7,523 nt of DNA from Hyphomicrobium sp. (lineage in GTDB: Bacteria > Pseudomonadota > Alphaproteobacteria > Rhizobiales > Hyphomicrobiaceae): NCBI GenBank assembly GCA_030609245.1, contig JAUWCP010000109.1:1-7523 (forward strand), read 5' to 3'. The translations under genes were made by a program, and so were the position numbers. The first letter of the stretch is position 1. Each line of letters starts with the position of its first letter. The notes beneath the pieces are model-generated. The model saw only the letters and a list, made by a program, of their open reading frames with translations. It searched no databases and was not told the DNA's origin. Below are positions 5,376 to 7,523 of this stretch, piece by piece.

Positions 5376-7523
5376 ATGCGAGCTGCCAATCATCCACCAC
5401 GCCTGCCGCCGCGGAAACGTAAGCGGCGTAGGAGCCTTTTGTTGAGCTTCCTCGGCTACGGGTTTGGGACCGCCGTGGTGTTGTTCATCGCCGCGTCCGC
5501 TGGCGCGGGTTATGTGTTCTGGAAGGTGTCCAAGGACCTGCCGGACTACGAGAGCCTTTCGAAATACGAACCACCGGTGATGACTCGCATTCACGCGCAC
5601 GATGGTTCGCTCATTGCCGAATACGCGCGCGAGCGGCGCATCTTCGTGCCGATCAACACGATCCCCAAGCAGGTGATCGCGGCGTTCCTATCGGCGGAGG
5701 ACAGCCGCTTCTACCAGCACGGCGGACTAGACTTTCAAGGTATCGCTCGTGCGGTCTACAAACTCGTTGAGGCAAAGGTCCAAGGCAAGGTTCGCCGTGT
5801 CGAGGGTGCATCCACCATTACGCAGCAGGTGGCCAAGAACTTTCTTTTGAGCAACGAGCGCTCGCTGGAGCGCAAGCTCAAGGAAGCCATTCTCGCGATC
5901 CGTATCGAACGCGCTTATTCCAAAGACAAGATCCTGGAGCTCTATCTCAACGAAATCTATCTCGGCATCGGCGCCTATGGCGTAGCCGCGGCAAGCCTCA
6001 GCTACTTCAACAAAGAGCTCAAAGATCTCACCATCGAGGAAGTGGCCTATCTTGCTGCATTGCCCAAAGCCCCCAACAACTACCATCCGTTCCGAAAGAC
6101 CGAGGCGGCGCTGATCCGGCGCAATTGGATCATCGGCCAGATGGAGGACAACGGCTACATCACGTCTGAGCAGGCCGAGGCAGCCAAGGCCAAGCCGCTT
6201 GGCGTGCAATTGCGCAAATTGGGAGCGCACGTCTTTGCCGCGGAGTACTTTGCCGAAGAGGTGCGGCGCCAGATTTACAAGGAGTACGGCGAAGACAAAC
6301 TTTATGGTGGTGGTCTTTCCGTGCGCACCACACTCGATCCGCGCTTGCAGCGGATAGCGCGCAACGCACTCATGGATGGGCTGGCACAATTCGACCGCCG
6401 CAAGGGATGGCGCGGGCCGGTGTCGAAGATCGACGTTTCAGGAGACTGGGGCAAGGGTCTGATCGACATAAAATCGCCGGACGACATCTCGCCGTGGCGG
6501 CTGGGTGTTGTGTTGAACGCAGACGCGAAGAAGGCGGTTGTCGGCCTGAAGCCCGCCAAGAAGCAGGACGGAAAGCTTGTCGACACGCGTGAAGCTGTCG
6601 AAATCGCTTTCGAAGAGGTGAAGTGGGCCAAGTCGGCCAAGACGAAGAACGTGCCCAAGGCCGTTACCGACGTTCTTTCTCCGGGCGATGTGATCTACGT
6701 TGCGCCCAAGGATCCTGAGGACATCTCCGGCGTTTGGTCGCTGATGCAGATCCCAGAAGTGGGCGGCGGTATCATCGCCATGGATCCGCATACCGGACGC
6801 GTGCTGGCAGTTGTGGGCGGTTTCTCCTTCCACATAAGCCAATTCGACCGCGCCATGCAGGCACGGCGCCAGCCGGGCTCATCGTTCAAGCCCTTTGTCT
6901 ACGCGACCGCAATCGAGAATGGCTACAAGCCGACGAGCATTGTGCTCGATGCACCCATTGAGATCGAGCAGGGTCCGGGACAAGACATCTGGCGGCCGGA
7001 GAACTACGAGAAGGAGAAATCCGGCGGGCCCTCGACCTTGCGTTTTGGCATCGAAAAATCGCGCAACCAGATGACGGTGCGGCTGGCGCAGGATCTCGGA
7101 ATGCCGATGATCACCGAATACGCCAAGCGCTTCGGCATTTACGATGATCTGCTGCCCGTTCTGTCCATGTCGCTCGGCGCGGGCGAGACGACGCTTCTGC
7201 GCATGGCCACAGCCTATTGCATGCTAGCCAATGGCGGCCGGAAGGTGCGCGCAACGCTCATCGATCGCATTCAGGATCGTTGGGGACGCACGGTATGGCG
7301 CCACGACCAGCGTGTGTGTGAGAACTGCAAGGCAGAAGAGTGGAGGGGCCAGGACGAGCCCCAAATATTCGATGATCGCCAACAGATCATCGATCCCCAC
7401 ACCGCCTATCAGATGACATCGATTCTGGAGGGCGTGGTTCAATCCGGCACGGGGCGCTCGCTCAAGAAGCTGGGGCGTACGCTTGCGGGAAAGACGGGCA
7501 CGACCAATAAGGAAAAGGACGCT
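5376..7523 (+). CDS. mrcA: Penicillin-binding protein 1A (class A, bifunctional), 3' end beyond window
   Basis: The first 716 codons of a class A PBP are present; the frame is still open at the right edge. It polymerises lipid II into glycan strands and cross-links them at the periplasmic face of the inner membrane. The order is a basic cytoplasmic N-terminus (RKRKRRR), one membrane anchor (about 21-50), and a GT51 glycosyltransferase (about 70-240) with catalytic E108 in EDSRFYQHGG, GASTITQQ (S146-Q151), E170 in RKLKE and YLNEIYLG (190-197). An OB-type insert (about 340-465) and a transpeptidase domain follow, with nucleophile S502 in SSFK (K505), S562-R-N564 and K706-T-G. All active-site motifs are intact. 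A CxxC (C648/C651) lies in a loop of the transpeptidase domain. The ATG at 5376 is the only reasonable start: a TGA lies in frame at 5367-5369. GAGGG lies only 3 bases from it, closer than usual. Roughly 100 or more C-terminal residues are missing. The amidase gene upstream is a functional partner. Confidence 0.97.
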   Translation, partial: MRAANHPPRLPPRKRKRRRSLLLSFLGYGFGTAVVLFIAASAGAGYVFWKVSKDLPDYESLSKYEPPVMTRIHAHDGSLIAEYARERRIFVPINTIPKQVIAAFLSAEDSRFYQHGGLDFQGIARAVYKLVEAKVQGKVRRVEGASTITQQVAKNFLLSNERSLERKLKEAILAIRIERAYSKDKILELYLNEIYLGIGAYGVAAASLSYFNKELKDLTIEEVAYLAALPKAPNNYHPFRKTEAALIRRNWIIGQMEDNGYITSEQAEAAKAKPLGVQLRKLGAHVFAAEYFAEEVRRQIYKEYGEDKLYGGGLSVRTTLDPRLQRIARNALMDGLAQFDRRKGWRGPVSKIDVSGDWGKGLIDIKSPDDISPWRLGVVLNADAKKAVVGLKPAKKQDGKLVDTREAVEIAFEEVKWAKSAKTKNVPKAVTDVLSPGDVIYVAPKDPEDISGVWSLMQIPEVGGGIIAMDPHTGRVLAVVGGFSFHISQFDRAMQARRQPGSSFKPFVYATAIENGYKPTSIVLDAPIEIEQGPGQDIWRPENYEKEKSGGPSTLRFGIEKSRNQMTVRLAQDLGMPMITEYAKRFGIYDDLLPVLSMSLGAGETTLLRMATAYCMLANGGRKVRATLIDRIQDRWGRTVWRHDQRVCENCKAEEWRGQDEPQIFDDRQQIIDPHTAYQMTSILEGVVQSGTGRSLKKLGRTLAGKTGTTNKEKDA

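Noticed and set aside
5727..6389. 220-codon minus-strand frame inside mrcA
   Set aside because: It is antisense to the GT51 domain, whose catalytic motifs are intact on the plus strand.

Overview
The window looks like chromosomal DNA of an alphaproteobacterium, most likely a member of the Hyphomicrobiales (Rhizobiales). The basis is GC-rich coding sequence, an RNase E with the alphaproteobacterial N-terminus (MLIDATHPEETRVVVL), a long acidic insertion in its S1 domain and a GWWQR C-terminal tail, and the order rne / amidase / class A PBP, which is common in this group. Genus cannot be fixed from the sequence alone.

Layout. At the left edge is the 3' end of a plus-strand gene for a small periplasmic LTXXQ (Spy/CpxP-like) protein (2-259). 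A perfect 13-bp stem terminator (295-328) separates it from rne, which runs toward it on the minus strand (347-3127) and encodes a 926-aa RNase E. An unusually long divergent spacer of about 800 bp (3128-3925) has no convincing gene. It should hold the rne promoter and 5' leader on one strand and the amidase promoter on the other. To the right, on the plus strand, are a periplasmic N-acetylmuramoyl-L-alanine amidase with an N-terminal AMIN domain (3926-5212) and, 163 bp later, a bifunctional class A penicillin-binding protein 1A (5376 to the window end). The PBP is cut by the window edge just after its KTG motif.

How the genes fit together. The amidase cleaves septal peptidoglycan and PBP1A polymerises and cross-links it, so the right half is a cell-wall growth and division pair. 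rne encodes the main endoribonuclease and the scaffold of the RNA degradosome. Its proximity to the wall genes is a conserved arrangement with no obvious functional coupling visible here. In relatives prfB (release factor 2) commonly follows mrcA, so it may lie just beyond the right edge.

I see no mobile element, CRISPR array, tRNA/rRNA gene or phage/defence island, and no undescribed system that the sequence would support. The points most worth a second look are in and around rne: a three-copy short repeat in its leader whose last copy abuts the ribosome binding site, the low-complexity S1 insertion, an in-frame 15-bp tandem duplication, Arg-rich tracts and the GWW tail.
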